64,000 nt of DNA from Planococcus citri. Its lineage: Eukaryota > Arthropoda > Insecta > Hemiptera > Pseudococcidae. Below the pieces are notes generated by a model. It made no database searches. It had not been told where the DNA came from and saw nothing but the letters and a program-made list of their open reading frames with translations. A program made the translations under genes and the position numbers. How positions within the stretch are numbered: position 1 is the stretch's first letter; each line of letters opens with the position of its first letter. The stretch covers positions 9,238,001 through 9,302,000 of the forward strand of contig NC_088681.1 in assembly GCF_950023065.1 (NCBI RefSeq). Direction: 5' to 3'. Below are positions 32,461 to 46,600 of this stretch, piece after piece.

Positions 32461-35400
32461 ATGCATGCTCAGAGATGTTCGGGTGTGTTTAAGAAAATTC
32501 AGGGGTGTGAATGCATGATAAGGGACGTTCGGGTGTGTTTGGGAAAATTCAGGGATGTGAATGCATGTTCGGGTGTGTTTGGGAAAATTCAGGGGTGTGA
32601 ATGCATGCTCAGATATGTTCGGGTGTGTTTGGGAAAATTCAGGGGAGTGAATGCATGCTCAGAGATGTGGGGGCAAGTGCTCAGAGATGTTCGGGTGAGT
32701 TTGAGAAAATTCAGGGGTGTGAATGCATGCTCAGAGATGTTCGGGTGTGTTTGAGAAAATTCAGGGGTGTGAATGCATGCTCAGAGATGTTCGGGTGTGT
32801 TTGGGAAAATTCAGGGGTGTGAATGCATGCTCAGAGATGTTCGGGTGAGTTTGAGAAAATTCAGGGGTGTGAATGCATGCTCAGAGATGTTCGGGTGTGC
32901 TTGGGAAAATTCAGGGGTGTGAATGCATGCTCAGAGATGTTCGGGTGTGTTTGGGAAAATTCAGGGGTGTGAATGCATGATAAGGGACGTTCGGGTGTGT
33001 TTGGGAAAATTCAGGGATGTGAATGCATGTTCGGGTGTGTTTGGGAAAATTCAAGGATGTGAATGCATGTTCGGGTGTGTTTGGGAAAATTCAGGGGTGT
33101 GAATGCATGCTCAGATATGTTCGGGTGTGTTTGGGAAAATTCAGGGGAGTGAATGCGTGCTCAGAGATGTGGGGGCAAGTGCTCAGAGATGTTCGGGTGA
33201 GTTTGAGAAAATTCAGGGGTGTGAATGCATGCTCAGAGATGTTCGGGTGTGCTTGGGAAAATTCAGGGGTGTGAATGCATGCTCAGAGATGTTCAGGTGT
33301 GTTTGAGAAAATTCAGGGGTGTGAATGCATGCTCAGAGATGTTCGGGTGAGTTTGAGAAAATTCAGGGGTGTGAATGCATGCTCAGAGATGTTCGGGTGT
33401 GTTTAAGAAAATTCAGGGGTGTGAATGCATTATAAGGGACGTTCGGGTGTGTTTGGGAAAATTCAGGGGTGTGAATGCATGCTCAGAGATGTTCGGGTGT
33501 GTTTGAGAAAATTCAGGGATGTGAATGCATGCTCAGAGATGTTCGGGTGTGTTTGGGAAAATTCAGGGGTGTGAATGCATGCTCAGAGATGTTCGGGTGA
33601 GTTTGAGAAAATTCAGGGGTGTGAATGCATGCTCAGAGATGTTCGGGTGAGTTTGAGAGAATTCAGGGGTGTGAATGCATGCTCAGAGATGTTCGGGTGT
33701 GTTTAAGAAAATTCAGGGGTGTGAATGCATGATAAGGGCCGTTCGGGTGTGTTTGGGAAAATTCAGGGATGTGAATGCATGTTCGGGTGTGTTTGGGAAA
33801 ATTCAGGGGTGTGAATGCATGCTCAGAGATGTTCGGGTGTGTTTGGGAAAATTCAGGGGAGTGAATGCGTGCTCAGAGATGTTGGGGACGAGTGCTCAGA
33901 GATGTTCGGGTGAGTTTGAGAAAATTCAGGGGTGTGAATGAATGCTCAGAGATGTTCGGGTGTGTTTAAGAAAATTCAGGGGTGTGAATACATGATAAGG
34001 GACGTTCGGGTGTGTTTGGGAAAATTCAGGGGTGTGAATGCATGCTCAGAGATGTTCGGGTGTGTTTGAGAAAATTCAGGGGTGTGAATGCGTGCTCAGA
34101 GATGTGGGAGCAAGTGCTCAGAGATGTTCGGGTGAGTTTGAGAAAATTCAGGGGTGTGAATGCATGCTCAGAGATGTTCGGGTGTGTTTAAGAAAATTCA
34201 GGGGTGTGAATGCATGATAAGGGACGTTCGGGTGTGTTTGGGAAAATTCAGGGGTGTGAATGCATGCTCAGAGATGTTCGGGTGTGTTTGAGAAAATTCA
34301 GGGGTGTGAATGCATGCTCAGAGATGTTCGGGTGTGTTTGGGAAAATTCAGGGGTGTGAATGCATGCTCAGAGATGTTCGGGTGAGTTTGAGAAAATTCA
34401 GGGGTGTGAATGCATGCTCAGAGATGTTCGGGTGTGTTTAAGAAAATTCAGGGGTGTGAATGCATGATAAGGGACGTTCGGGTGTGTTTGGGAAAATTTA
34501 GGGATGTGAATGCATGTTCGGGTGTGTTTAGGAAAATTCAGGGATGTGAATGCATGTTCGGGTGTGTTTGGGAAAATTCAGGGGTGTGAATGCATGCTCA
34601 GAGATGTTCGGGTGTGCTTGGGAAAATTCAGGGGTGTGAATGCGTGCTCAGAGATGTGGGGGCAAGTGCTCAGAGATGTTCGGGTGAGTTTGAGAAAATT
34701 CAGGGGTGTGAATGCATGCTCAGAGATGTTCGGGTGTGCTTGGGAAAATTCAGGGGTGTGAATGCATGCTCAGAGATGTTCAGGTGTGTTTGAGAAAATT
34801 CAGGGGTGTGAATGCATGCTCAGAGATGTTCGGGTGAGTTTGAGAAAATTCAGGGGTGTGAATGCATGCTCAGAGATGTTCGGGTGAGTTTGAGAAAATT
34901 CAGGGGTGTGAATGCATGCTCAGAGATGTTCGGGTGTGTTTAAGAAAATTCAGGGGTGTGAATGCATTATAAGGGACGTTCGGGTGTGTTTGGGAAAATT
35001 TAGGGGTGTGAATGCATGCTCAGAGATGTTCGGGTGTGTTTGAGAAAATTCAGGGATGTGAATGCATGCTCAGAGATGTTCGGGTGTGTTTGGGAAAATT
35101 CAGGGGTGTGAATGCATGCTCAGAGACGTTCGGGTGAGTTTGAGAAAATTCAGGGGTGTGAATGCATGCTCAGAGATGTTCGGGTGAGTTTGAGAAAATT
35201 CAGGGGTGTGAATGCATGCTCAGAGATGTTCGGGTGTGTTTAAGAAAATTCAGGGGTGTGAATGCATGATAAGGGCCGTTCGGGTGTGTTTGGGAAAATT
35301 CAGGGATGTGAATGCATGTTCGGGTGTGTTTGGGAAAATTCAGGGGTGTGAATGCATGCTCAGAGATGTTCGGGTGTGTTTGGGAAAATTCAGGGGAGTG

Positions 35401-38400
35401 AATGCGTGCTCAGAGATGTTGGGGACGAGTGCTCAGAGATGTTCGGGTGAGTTTGAGAAAATTCAGGGGTGTGAATGAATGCTCAGAGATGTTCGGGTGT
35501 GTTTAAGAAAATTCAGGGGTGTGAATACATGATAAGAGACGTTCGGGTGTGTTTGGGAAAATTCAGGGGTGTGAATGCATGCTCAGAGATGTTCGGGTGT
35601 GTTTGAGAAAATTCAGGGGTGTGAATGCATGCTCAGAGATGTTCGGGTGTGTTTGGGAAAATTCAGGGGAGTGAATGCGTGCTCAGAGATGTGGGAGCAA
35701 GTGCTCAGAGATGTTCGGGTGAGTTTGAGAAAATTCAGGGGTGTGAATGCATCCTCAGAGATGTTCGGGTGTGCTTGGGAAAATTCAGGGGTGTGAATGC
35801 ATGATCAGAGATGTTCGGGTGTGTTTGGGAAAATTCAGGGGAGTGAATGCGTGCTCAGAGATGTTGGGGATGAGTGCTCAGAGATGTTCGGGTGAGTTTG
35901 AGAAAATTCAGGGGTGTGAATGCATGAAAAGGGACGTTCGGGTGAGTTTGGGAAAATTCAGGGGTGTGAATGCATGCTCAGAGATGTTCGGGTGTGTTTG
36001 AGAAAATTCAGGGGTGTGAATGCATGCTCAGAGATGTTCGGGTGTGTTTGGGAAAATTCAGGGGAGTGAATGCGTGCTCAGAGATGTGGGGGCAAGTGCT
36101 CAGAGATGTTGGGGTGAGTTTGAGAAAATTCAGGGGTGTGAATGCATGCTCAGAGATGTTCGGGTGTGCTTGGGAAAATTCAGGGGTGTGAATGCATGCT
36201 CAGAGATGTTCGGGTGAGTTTGAGAAAATTCAGGGGTGTGAATGCATGAAAAGGGACGTTCGGGTGAGTTTGGGAAAATTCAGGGGTGTGAATGCATGCT
36301 CAGAGATGTTCAGGTGTGTTTGGGAAAATTCAGGGGTGTGAATGCATGCTCAGAGATGTTCGGGTGTGCTTGGGAAAATTCAGGGGTGTGAATGCATGCT
36401 CAGAGATGTTCGGGTGTGTTTGAGAAAATTCAGGGGTGTGAATGCATGCTCAGAGATGTTCGGGTGTGCTTGGGAAAATTCAGGGGTGTGAATGCATGCT
36501 CAGAGATGTTCGGGTGTGTTTGAGAAAATTCAGGGGTGTGAATGCATGCTCAGAGATGTTCAGGTGTGTTTGGGAAAATTCAGGGGTGTGAATGCATGCT
36601 CAGAGATGTTCGGGTGTGCTTGGGAAAATTCAGGGGTGTGAATGCATGATCAGAGATGTTCGGGTGTGTTTGGGAAAATTCAGGGGAGTGAATGCGTGCT
36701 CAGAGATGTTGGGGATGAGTGCTCAGAGATATTCGGGTGAGTTTGAGAAAATTCAGGGGTGTGAATGCATGAAAAGGGACGTTCGGGTGAGTTTGGGAAA
36801 ATTCAGGGGTGTGAATGCATGCTCAGAGATGTTCGGGTGTGTTTGAGAAAATTCAGGGGTGTGAATGCATGCTCAGAGATGTTCGGGTGTGTTTGGGAAA
36901 ATTCAGGGGAGTGAATGCGTGCTCAGAGATGTGGGGGCAAGTGCTCAGAGATGTTGGGGTGAGTTTGAGAAAATTCAGGGGTGTGAATGCATGCTCAGAG
37001 ATGTTCGGGTGTGCTTGGGAAAATTCAGGGGTGTGAATGCATGCTCAGAGATGTTCGGGTGTGTTTGGGAAAATTCAGGGGAGTGAAAGCGTGCTAAGAG
37101 ATGTTGGGGACGAGTGCTCAGAGATGTTTGGGTGAGTTTGAGAAAATTCAGGGGTGTGAATGCATGCTCAGAGATGTTCGGGTGTGTTTAAGAAAAATCA
37201 GGGGTGTGAATACATGATAAGGGACGTTCGGGTGTGTTTGGGAAAATTCAGGGATGTGAATGCATGCTCAGAGATGTTCGGGTGTGTTTGGGAAAATTCA
37301 GGGGTGTGAATGCATGCTCAGAGATGTTCGGGTGTGTTTGAGAAAATTCAGGGGTGTGAATGCATGATAAGGGACGTTCGGGTGTGTTTGGGAAAATTCA
37401 GGGATGTGAATGCATGTTCGGGTGTGTTTGGGAAAATTCAGGGGTGTGAATGCATGCTCAGATATGTTCGGGTGTGTTTGGGAAAATTCAGGGGAGTGAA
37501 TGCGTGCTCAGAGATGTGGGGGCAAGTGCTCAGAGATGTTCGGGTGAGTTTGAGAAAATTCAGGGGTGTGAATGCATGCTCAGAGATGTTCGGGTGTGTT
37601 TGAGAAAATTCAGGGGTGTGAATGCATGCTCAGAGATGTTCGGGTGTGTTTGGGAAAATTCAGGGGTGTGAATGCATGCTCAGAGATGTTCGGGTGAGTT
37701 TGAGAAAATTCAGGGGTGTGAATGCATGCTCAGAGATGTTCGGGTGTGCTTGGGAAAATTCAGGGGTGTGAATGCATGCTCAGAGATGTTCGGGTGTGTT
37801 TGGGAAAATTCAGGGGTGTGAATGCATGATAAGGGACGTTCGGGTGTGTTTGGGAAAATTCAGGGATGTGAATGCATGTTCGGGTGTGTTTGGGAAAATT
37901 CAAGGATGTGAATGCATGTTCGGGTGTGTTTGGGAAAATTCAGGGGTGTGAATGCATGCTCAGATATGTTCGGGTGTGTTTGGGAAAATTCAGGGGAGTG
38001 AATGCGTGCTCAGAGATGTGGGGGCAAGTGCTCAGAGATGTTCGGGTGAGTTTGAGAAAATTCAGGGGTGTGAATGCATGCTCAGAGATGTTCGGGTGTG
38101 CTTGGGAAAATTCAGGGGTGTGAATGCATGCTCAGAGATGTTCAGGTGTGTTTGAGAAAATTCAGGGGTGTGAATGCATGCTCAGAGATGTTCGGGTGAG
38201 TTTGAGAAAATTCAGGGGTGTGAATGCATGCTCAGAGATGTTCGGGTGTGTTTAAGAAAATTCAGGGGTGTGAATGCATTATAAGGGACGTTCGGGTGTG
38301 TTTGGGAAAATTCAGGGGTGTGAATGCATGCTCAGAGATGTTCGGGTGTGTTTGAGAAAATTCAGGGATGTGAATGCATGCTCAGAGATGTTCGGGTGTG

Positions 38401-41400
38401 TTTGGGAAAATTCAGGGGTGTGAATGCATGCTCAGAGATGTTCGGGTGAGTTTGAGAAAATTCAGGGGTGTGAATGCATGCTCAGAGATGTTCGGGTGAG
38501 TTTGAGAGAATTCAGGGGTGTGAATGCATGCTCAGAGATGTTCGGGTGTGTTTAAGAAAATTCAGGGGTGTGAATGCATGATAAGGGCCGTTCGGGTGTG
38601 TTTGGGAAAATTCAGGGATGTGAATGCATGTTCGGGTGTGTTTGGGAAAATTCAGGGGTGTGAATGCATGCTCAGAGATGTTCGGGTGTGTTTGGGAAAA
38701 TTCAGGGGAGTGAATGCGTGCTCAGAGATGTTGGGGACGAGTGCTCAGAGATGTTCGGGTGAGTTTGAGAAAATTCAGGGGTGTGAATGAATGCTCAGAG
38801 ATGTTCGGGTGTGTTTAAGAAAATTCAGGGGTGTGAATACATGATAAGGGACGTTCGGGTGTGTTTGGGAAAATTCAGGGGTGTGAATGCATGCTCAGAG
38901 ATGTTCAGGTGTGTTTGAGAAAATTCAGGGGTGTGAATGCGTGCTCAGAGATGTGGGAGCAAGTGCTCAGAGATGTTCGGGTGAGTTTGAGAAAATTCAG
39001 GGGTGTGAATGCATGCTCAGAGATGTTCGGGTGTGTTTAAGAAAATTCAGGGGTGTGAATGCATGATAAGGGACGTTCGGGTGTGTTTGGGAAAATTCAG
39101 GGGTGTGAATGCATGCTCAGAGATGTTCGGGTGTGTTTGAGAAAATTCAGGGGTGTGAATGCATGCTCAGAGATGTTCGGGTGTGTTTGGGAAAATTCAG
39201 GGGTGTGAATGCATGCTCAGAGATGTTCGGGTGAGTTTGAGAAAATTCAGGGGTGTGAATGCATGCTCAGAGATGTTCGGGTGTGTTTAAGAAAATTCAG
39301 GGGTGTGAATGCATGATAAGGGACGTTCGGGTGTGTTTGGGAAAATTTAGGGATGTGAATGCATGTTCGGGTGTGTTTAGGAAAATTCAGGGATGTGAAT
39401 GCATGTTCGGGTGTGTTTGGGAAAATTCAGGGGTGTGAATGCATGCTCAGAGATGTTAGGGTGTGCTTGGGAAAATTCAGGGGTGTGAATGCGTGCTCAG
39501 AGATGTGGGGGCAAGTGCTCAGAGATGTTCGGGTGAGTTTGAGAAAATTCAGGGGTGTGAATGCATGCTCAGAGATGTTCGGGTGTGCTTGGGAAAATTC
39601 AGGGGTGTGAATGCATGCTCAGAGATGTTCAGGTGTGTTTGAGAAAATTCAGGGGTGTGAATGCATGCTCAGAGATGTTCGGGTGAGTTTGAGAAAATTC
39701 AGGGGTGTGAATGCATGCTCAGAGATGTTCGGGTGAGTTTGAGAAAATTCAGGGGTGTGAATGCATGCTCAGAGATGTTCGGGTGTGTTTAAGAAAATTC
39801 AGGGGTGTGAATGCATTATAAGGGACGTTCGGGTGTGTTTGGGAAAATTTAGGGGTGTGAATGCATGCTCAGAGATGTTCGGGTGTGTTTGAGAAAATTC
39901 AGGGATGTGAATGCATGCTCAGAGATGTTCGGGTGTGTTTGGGAAAATTCAGGGGTGTGAATGCATGCTCAGAGACGTTCGGGTGAGTTTGAGAAAATTC
40001 AGGGGTGTGAATGCATGCTCAGAGATGTTCGGGTGAGTTTGAGAAAATTCAGGGGTGTGAATGCATGCTCAGAGATGTTCGGGTGTGTTTAAGAAAATTC
40101 AGGGGTGTGAATGCATGATAAGGGCCGTTCGGGTGTGTTTGGGAAAATTCAGGGATGTGAATGCATGTTCGGGTGTGTTTGGGAAAATTCAGGGGTGTGA
40201 ATGCATGCTCAGAGATGTTCGGGTGTGTTTGGGAAAATTCAGGGGAGTGAATGCGTGCTCAGAGATGTTGGGGACGAGTGCTCAGAGATGTTCGGGTGAG
40301 TTTGAGAAAATTCAGGGGTGTGAATGAATGCTCAGAGATGTTCGGGTGTGTTTAAGAAAATTCAGGGGTGTGAATACATGATAAGAGACGTTCGGGTGTG
40401 TTTGGGAAAATTCAGGGGTGTGAATGCATGCTCAGAGATGTTCGGGTGTGTTTGAGAAAATTCAGGGGTGTGAATGCATGCTCAGAGATGTTCGGGTGTG
40501 TTTGGGAAAATTCAGGGGAGTGAATGCGTGCTCAGAGATGTGGGAGCAAGTGCTCAGAGATGTTCGGGTGAGTTTGAGAAAATTCAGGGGTGTGAATGCA
40601 TCCTCAGAGATGTTCGGGTGTGCTTGGGAAAATTCAGGGGTGTGAATGCATGATCAGAGATGTTCGGGTGTGTTTGGGAAAATTCAGGGGAGTGAATGCG
40701 TGCTCAGAGATGTTGGGGATGAGTGCTCAGAGATGTTCGGGTGAGTTTGAGAAAATTCAGGGGTGTGAATGCATGAAAAGGGACGTTCGGGTGAGTTTGG
40801 GAAAATTCAGGGGTGTGAATGCATGCTCAGAGATGTTCGGGTGTGTTTGAGAAAATTCAGGGGTGTGAATGCATGCTCAGAGATGTTCGGGTGTGTTTGG
40901 GAAAATTCAGGGGAGTGAATGCGTGCTCAGAGATGTGGGGGCAAGTGCTCAGAGATGTTGGGGTGAGTTTGAGAAAATTCAGGGGTGTGAATGCATGCTC
41001 AGAGATGTTCGGGTGTGCTTGGGAAAATTCAGGGGTGTGAATGCATGCTCAGAGATGTTCGGGTGAGTTTGAGAAAATTCAGGGGTGTGAATGCATGAAA
41101 AGGGACGTTCGGGTGAGTTTGGGAAAATTCAGGGGTGTGAATGCATGCTCAGAGATGTTCAGGTGTGTTTGGGAAAATTCAGGGGTGTGAATGCATGCTC
41201 AGAGATGTTCGGGTGTGCTTGGGAAAATTCAGGGGTGTGAATGCATGCTCAGAGATGTTCGGGTGTGTTTGAGAAAATTCAGGGGTGTGAATGCATGCTC
41301 AGAGATGTTCGGGTGTGCTTGGGAAAATTCAGGGGTGTGAATGCATGCTCAGAGATGTTCGGGTGTGTTTGAGAAAATTCAGGGGTGTGAATGCATGCTC

Positions 41401-42158
41401 AGAGATGTTCAGGTGTGTTTGGGAAAATTCAGGGGTGTGAATGCATGCTCAGAGATGTTCGGGTGTGCTTGGGAAAATTCAGGGGTGTGAATGCATGATC
41501 AGAGATGTTCGGGTGTGTTTGGGAAAATTCAGGGGAGTGAATGCGTGCTCAGAGATGTTGGGGATGAGTGCTCAGAGATGTTCGGGTGAGTTTGAGAAAA
41601 TTCAGGGGTGTGAATGCATGAAAAGGGACGTTCGGGTGAGTTTGGGAAAATTCAGGGGTGTGAATGCATGCTCAGAGATGTTCGGGTGTGTTTGAGAAAA
41701 TTCAGGGGTGTGAATGCATGCTCAGAGATGTTCGGGTGTGTTTGGGAAAATTCAGGGGAGTGAATGCGTGCTCAGAGATGTGGGGGCAAGTGCTCAGAGA
41801 TGTTGGGGTGAGTTTGAGAAAATTCAGGGGTGTGAATGCATGCTCAGAGATGTTCGGGTGTGCTTGGGAAAATTCAGGGGTGTGAATGCATGCTCAGAGA
41901 TGTTCGGGTGTGTTTGGGAAAATTCAGGGGAGTGAAAGCGTGCTAAGAGATGTTGGGGACGAGTGCTCAGAGATGTTTGGGTGAGTTTGAGAAAATTCAG
42001 GGGTGTGAATGCATGCTCAGAGATGTTCGGGTGTGTTTAAGAAAAATCAGGGGTGTGAATACATGATAAGGGACGTTCGGGTGTGTTTGGGAAAATTCAG
42101 GGATGTGAATGCATGCTCAGAGATGTTCGGGTGAGTTTGGGAAAATTCAGGGGTGTGA
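32461..42158 (+). repeat. Tandem pair of 4,849-bp higher-order repeats
   Basis: Rare variants recur exactly 4,849 bp apart: 'ttcaaggatg' (33051 and 37900), 'gtttgagagaattc' (33652 and 38501) and 'ataagggccg' (33731 and 38580). Differences noticed between the two copies are single bases, for example 32491/37340, 32655/37504, 34058/38907 and 34609/39458. The copies are 32461-37309 and 37310-42158. Text at 31.4-32.46 kb returns at 41.66-42.72 kb, an offset of 10,261 bp. Confidence 0.88.
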
Positions 42159-43612
42159 ATGCATGCTCAGAGATGTTCGGGTGTGTTTGAGAAAATTCAG
42201 GGGTGTGAATGCATGCTCAGAGATGTTCAGGTGTGTTTGGGAAAATTCAGGGGTGTGAATGCATGCTCAGAGATGTTCGGGTGTGTTTGAGAAAATTCAG
42301 GGGTGTGAATGCATGCTCAGAGATGTTCGGGTGTGTTTGGGAAAATTCAGGGGAGAGAATGCGTGCTCAGAGATGTTGGGGACGAGTGCTCAGAGATGTT
42401 CGGGTGAGTTTGAGAAAATTCAGGGGTGTGAATGCATGCTCAGAGATGTTCGGGTGTGTTTAAGAAAATTCAGGGGTGTGAATGCATGATAAGGGACGTT
42501 CGGGTGAGTTTGGGAAAATTCAGGGATGTGAATGCATGTTCGGGTGTGTTTGGGAAAATTCAGGGGAGTGAATGCATGCTCAGAGATGTTCGGGTGTGTT
42601 TGAGAAAATTCAGGGGTGTGAATGCATGCTCAGAGATGTTCGGGTGTGTTTGGGAAAATTCAGGGGTGTGAATGCATGCTCAGAGATGTTCGGGTGAGTT
42701 TGAGAAAATTCAGGGGTGTGAATGCATGCTCAGAGATGTTCGGGTGTGTTTAAGAAAATTCAGGGGTGTGAATGCATGATAAGGGACGTTCGGGTGTGTT
42801 TGGGAAAATTCAGGGATGTGAATGCATGTTCGGGCGTGTTTGGGAAAATTCAGGGGTGTGAATGCATGCTCAGATATGTTCGGGTGTGTTTGGGAAAATT
42901 CAGGGGAGTGAATGCGTGCTCAGAGATGTGGGGGCAAGTGCTCAGAGATGTTCGGGTGAGTTTGAGAAAATTCAGGGGTGTGAATGCATGCTCAGAGATG
43001 TTCGGGTGTGTTTGAGAAAATTCAGGGGTGTGAATGCATGCTCAGAGATGTTCTGGTGTGTTTGGGAAAATTCAGGGGTGTGAATGCATGCTCAGAGATG
43101 TTCGGGTGAGTTTGAGAAAATTCAGGGGTGTGAATGCATGCTCAGAGATGTTCGGGTGAGTTTGAGAAAATTCAGGGGTGTGAATGCATGCTCAGAGATG
43201 TTCGGGTGTGTTTAAGAAAATTCAGGGGTGTGAATGCATGATAAGGGACGTTCGGGTGTGTTTGGGAAAATTCAGGGATGTGAATGCATGTTCGGGTGTG
43301 TTTGGGAAAATTCAGGGATGTGAATGCATGTTCGGGTGTGTTTGGGAAAATTCAGGGGTGTGAATGCATGCTCAGATACGTTCGGGTGTGTTTGGGAAAA
43401 TTCAGGGGAGTGAATGCGTGCTCAGAGATGTGGGGGCAAGTGCTCAGAGATGTTCGGGTGAGTTTGAGAAAATTCAGGGGTGTGAATGCATGCTCAGAGA
43501 TGTTCGGGTGTGCTTGGGAAAATTCAGGGGTGTGAATGCATGCTCAGAGATGTTCAGGTGTGTTTGAGAAAATTCAGGGGTGTGAATGCATGCTCAGAGA
43601 TGTTCGGGTGAG

Positions 43613-46600
43613 TTTGAGAAAATTCAGGGGTGTGAATGCATGCTCAGAGATGTTCGGGTGAGTTTGAGAAAATTCAGGGGTGTGAATGCATGCTCAGAGA
43701 TGTTCGGGTGTGTTTAAGAAAATTCAGGGGTGTGAATGCATTATAAGGGACGTTCGGGTGTGTTTGGGAAAATTCAGGGGTGTGAATGCATGCTCAGAGA
43801 TGTTCGGGTGTGTTTGAGAAAATTCAGGGATGTGAATGCATGCTCAGAGATGTTCGGGTGTGTTTGGGAAAATTCAGGGGTGTGAATGCATGCTCAGAGA
43901 TGTTCGGGTGAGTTTGAGAAAATTCAGGGGTGTGAATGCATGCTCAGAGATGTTCGGGTGAGTTTGAGAAAATTCAGGGGTGTGAATGCATGCTCAGAGA
44001 TGTTCGGGTGTGTTTAAGAAAATTCAGGGGTGTGAATGCATGATAAGGGCCGTTCGGGTGTGTTTGGGAAAATTCAGGGATGTGAATGCATGTTCGGGTG
44101 TGTTTGGGAAAATTCAGGGGTGTGAATGCATGCTCAGAGATGTTCGGGTGTGTTTGGGAAAATTCAGGGGAGTGAATGCGTGCTCAGAGATGTTGGGGAC
44201 GAGTGCTCAGAGATGTTCGGGTGAGTTTGAGAAAATTCAGGGGTGTGAATGAATGCTCAGAGATGTTCGGGTGTGTTTAAGAAAATTCAGGGGTGTGAAT
44301 ACATGATAAGGGACGTTCGGGTGTGTTTGGGAAAATTCAGGGGTGTGAATGCATGCTCAGAGATGTTCGGGGGTGTTTGAGAAAATTCAGGGGTGTGAAT
44401 GCATGCTCAGAGATGTTCGGGTGTGTTTGGGAAAATTCAGGGGAGTGAATGCGTGCTCAGAGATGTGGGAGCAAGTGCTCAGAGATGTTCGGGTGAGTTT
44501 GAGAAAATTCAGGGGTGTGAATGCATGCTCAGAGATGTTCGGGTGTGCTTGGGAAAATTCAGGGGTGTGAATGCATGATCAGAGATGTTCGGGTGTGTTT
44601 AAGAAAATTCAGGGGTGTGAATGCATGATAAGGGACGTTCGAGTGTGTTTGGGAAAATTCAGGGGTGTGAATGCATGCTCATGGATGTTCGGGTGTGTTT
44701 GAGAAAATTCAGGGGTGTGAATGCATGCTCAGAGATGTTCGGGTGTGTTTGGGAAAATTCAGGGGTGTGAATGCATGCTCAGAGATGTTCGGGTGAGTTT
44801 GAGAAAATTCAGGGGTGTGAATGCATGCTCAGAGATGTTCGGGTGTGTTTAAGAAAATTCAGGGGTGTGAATGCATGATAAGGGACGTTCGGGTGTGTTT
44901 GAGAAAATTCAGGGATGTGAATGCATGTTCGGGTGTGTTTGGGAAAATTCAGGGATGTGAATGCATGTTCGGGTGTGTTTGGGAAAATTCAGGGGTGTGA
45001 ATGCATGCTCAGATATGTTCGGGTGTGTTTGGGAAAATTCAGGGGAGTGAATGCGTGCTCAGAGATGTGGGGGCAAGTGCTCAGAGATGTTCGGGTGAGT
45101 TTGAGAAAATTCAGGGGTGTGAATGCATGCTCAGAGATGTTCGGGTGTGCTTGGGAAAATTCAGGGGTGTGAATGTATGCTCAGAGATGTTCAGGTGTGT
45201 TTGAGAAAATTCAGGGGTGTGAATGCATGCTCAGAGATGTTCGGGTGAGTTTGAGAAAATTCAGGGGTGTGAATGCATGCTCAGAGATGTTCGGGTGAGT
45301 TTGAGAAAATTCAGGGGTGTGAATGCATGCTCAGAGATGTTCGGGTGTGTTTAAGAAAATTCAGGGGTGTGAATGCATTATAAGGGACGTTCGGGTGTGT
45401 TTGGGAAAATTCAGGGGTGTGAATGCATGCTCAGAGATGTTCGGGTGTGTTTGAGAAAATTCAGGGATGTGAATGCATGCTCAGAGATGTTGGGGTGTGT
45501 TTGGGAAAATTCAGGGGTGTGAATGCATGCTCAGAGACGTTCGGGTGAGTTTGAGAAAATTCAGGGGTGTGAATGCATGCTCAGAGATGTTCGGGTGAGT
45601 TTGAGAAAATTCAGGGGTGTGAATGCATGCTCAGAGATGTTCGGGTGTGTTTAAGAAAATTCAGGGGTGTGAATGCATGATAAGGGCTGTTCGGGTGTGT
45701 TTGGGAAAATTCAGGGATGTGAATGCATGTTCGGGTGTGTTTGGGAAAATTCAGGGGTGTGAATGCATGCTCAGAGATGTTCGGGTGTGTTTGGGAAAAT
45801 TCAGGGGAGTGAATGCGTGCTCAGAGATGTTGGGGACGAGTGCTCAGAGATGTTCGGGTGAGTTTGAGAAAATTCAGGGGTGTGAATGAATGCTCAGAGA
45901 TGTTCGGGTGTGTTTAAGAAAATTCAGGGGTGTGAATACATGATAAGGGACGTTCGGGTGTGTTTGGGAAAATTCAGGGGTGTGAATGCATGCTCAGAGA
46001 TGTTCGGGTGTGTTTGAGAAAATTCAGGGGTGTGAATGCATGCTCAGAGATGTTCGGGTGTGTTTGGGAAAATTCAGGGGAGTGAATGCGTGCTCAGAGA
46101 TGTGGGAGCAAGTGCTCAGAGATGTTCGGGTGAGTTTGAGAAAATTCAGGGGTGTGAATGCATGCTCAGAGATGTTCGGGAGTGCTTGGGAAAATTCAGG
46201 GGTGTGAATGCATGATCAGAGATGTTCGGGTGTGTTTGGGAAAATTCAGGGGAGTGAATGCGTGCTCAGAGATGTTGGGGATGAGTGCTCAGAGATGTTC
46301 GGGTGAGTTTGAGAAAATTCAGGGGTGTGAATGCATGAAAAGGGACGTTCGGGTGAGTTTGGGAAAATTCAGGGGTGTGAATGCATGCTCAGAGATGTTC
46401 GGGTGTGTTTGAGAAAATTCAGGGGTGTGAATGCATGCTCAGAGATGTTCGGGTGTGTTTGGGAAAATTCAGGGGAGTGAATGCGTGCTCAGAGATGTGG
46501 GGGCAAGTGCTCAGAGATGTTGGGGTGAGTTTGAGAAAATTCAGGGGTGTGAATGCATGCTCAGAGATGTTCGGGTGTGCTTGGGAAAATTCAGGGGTGT

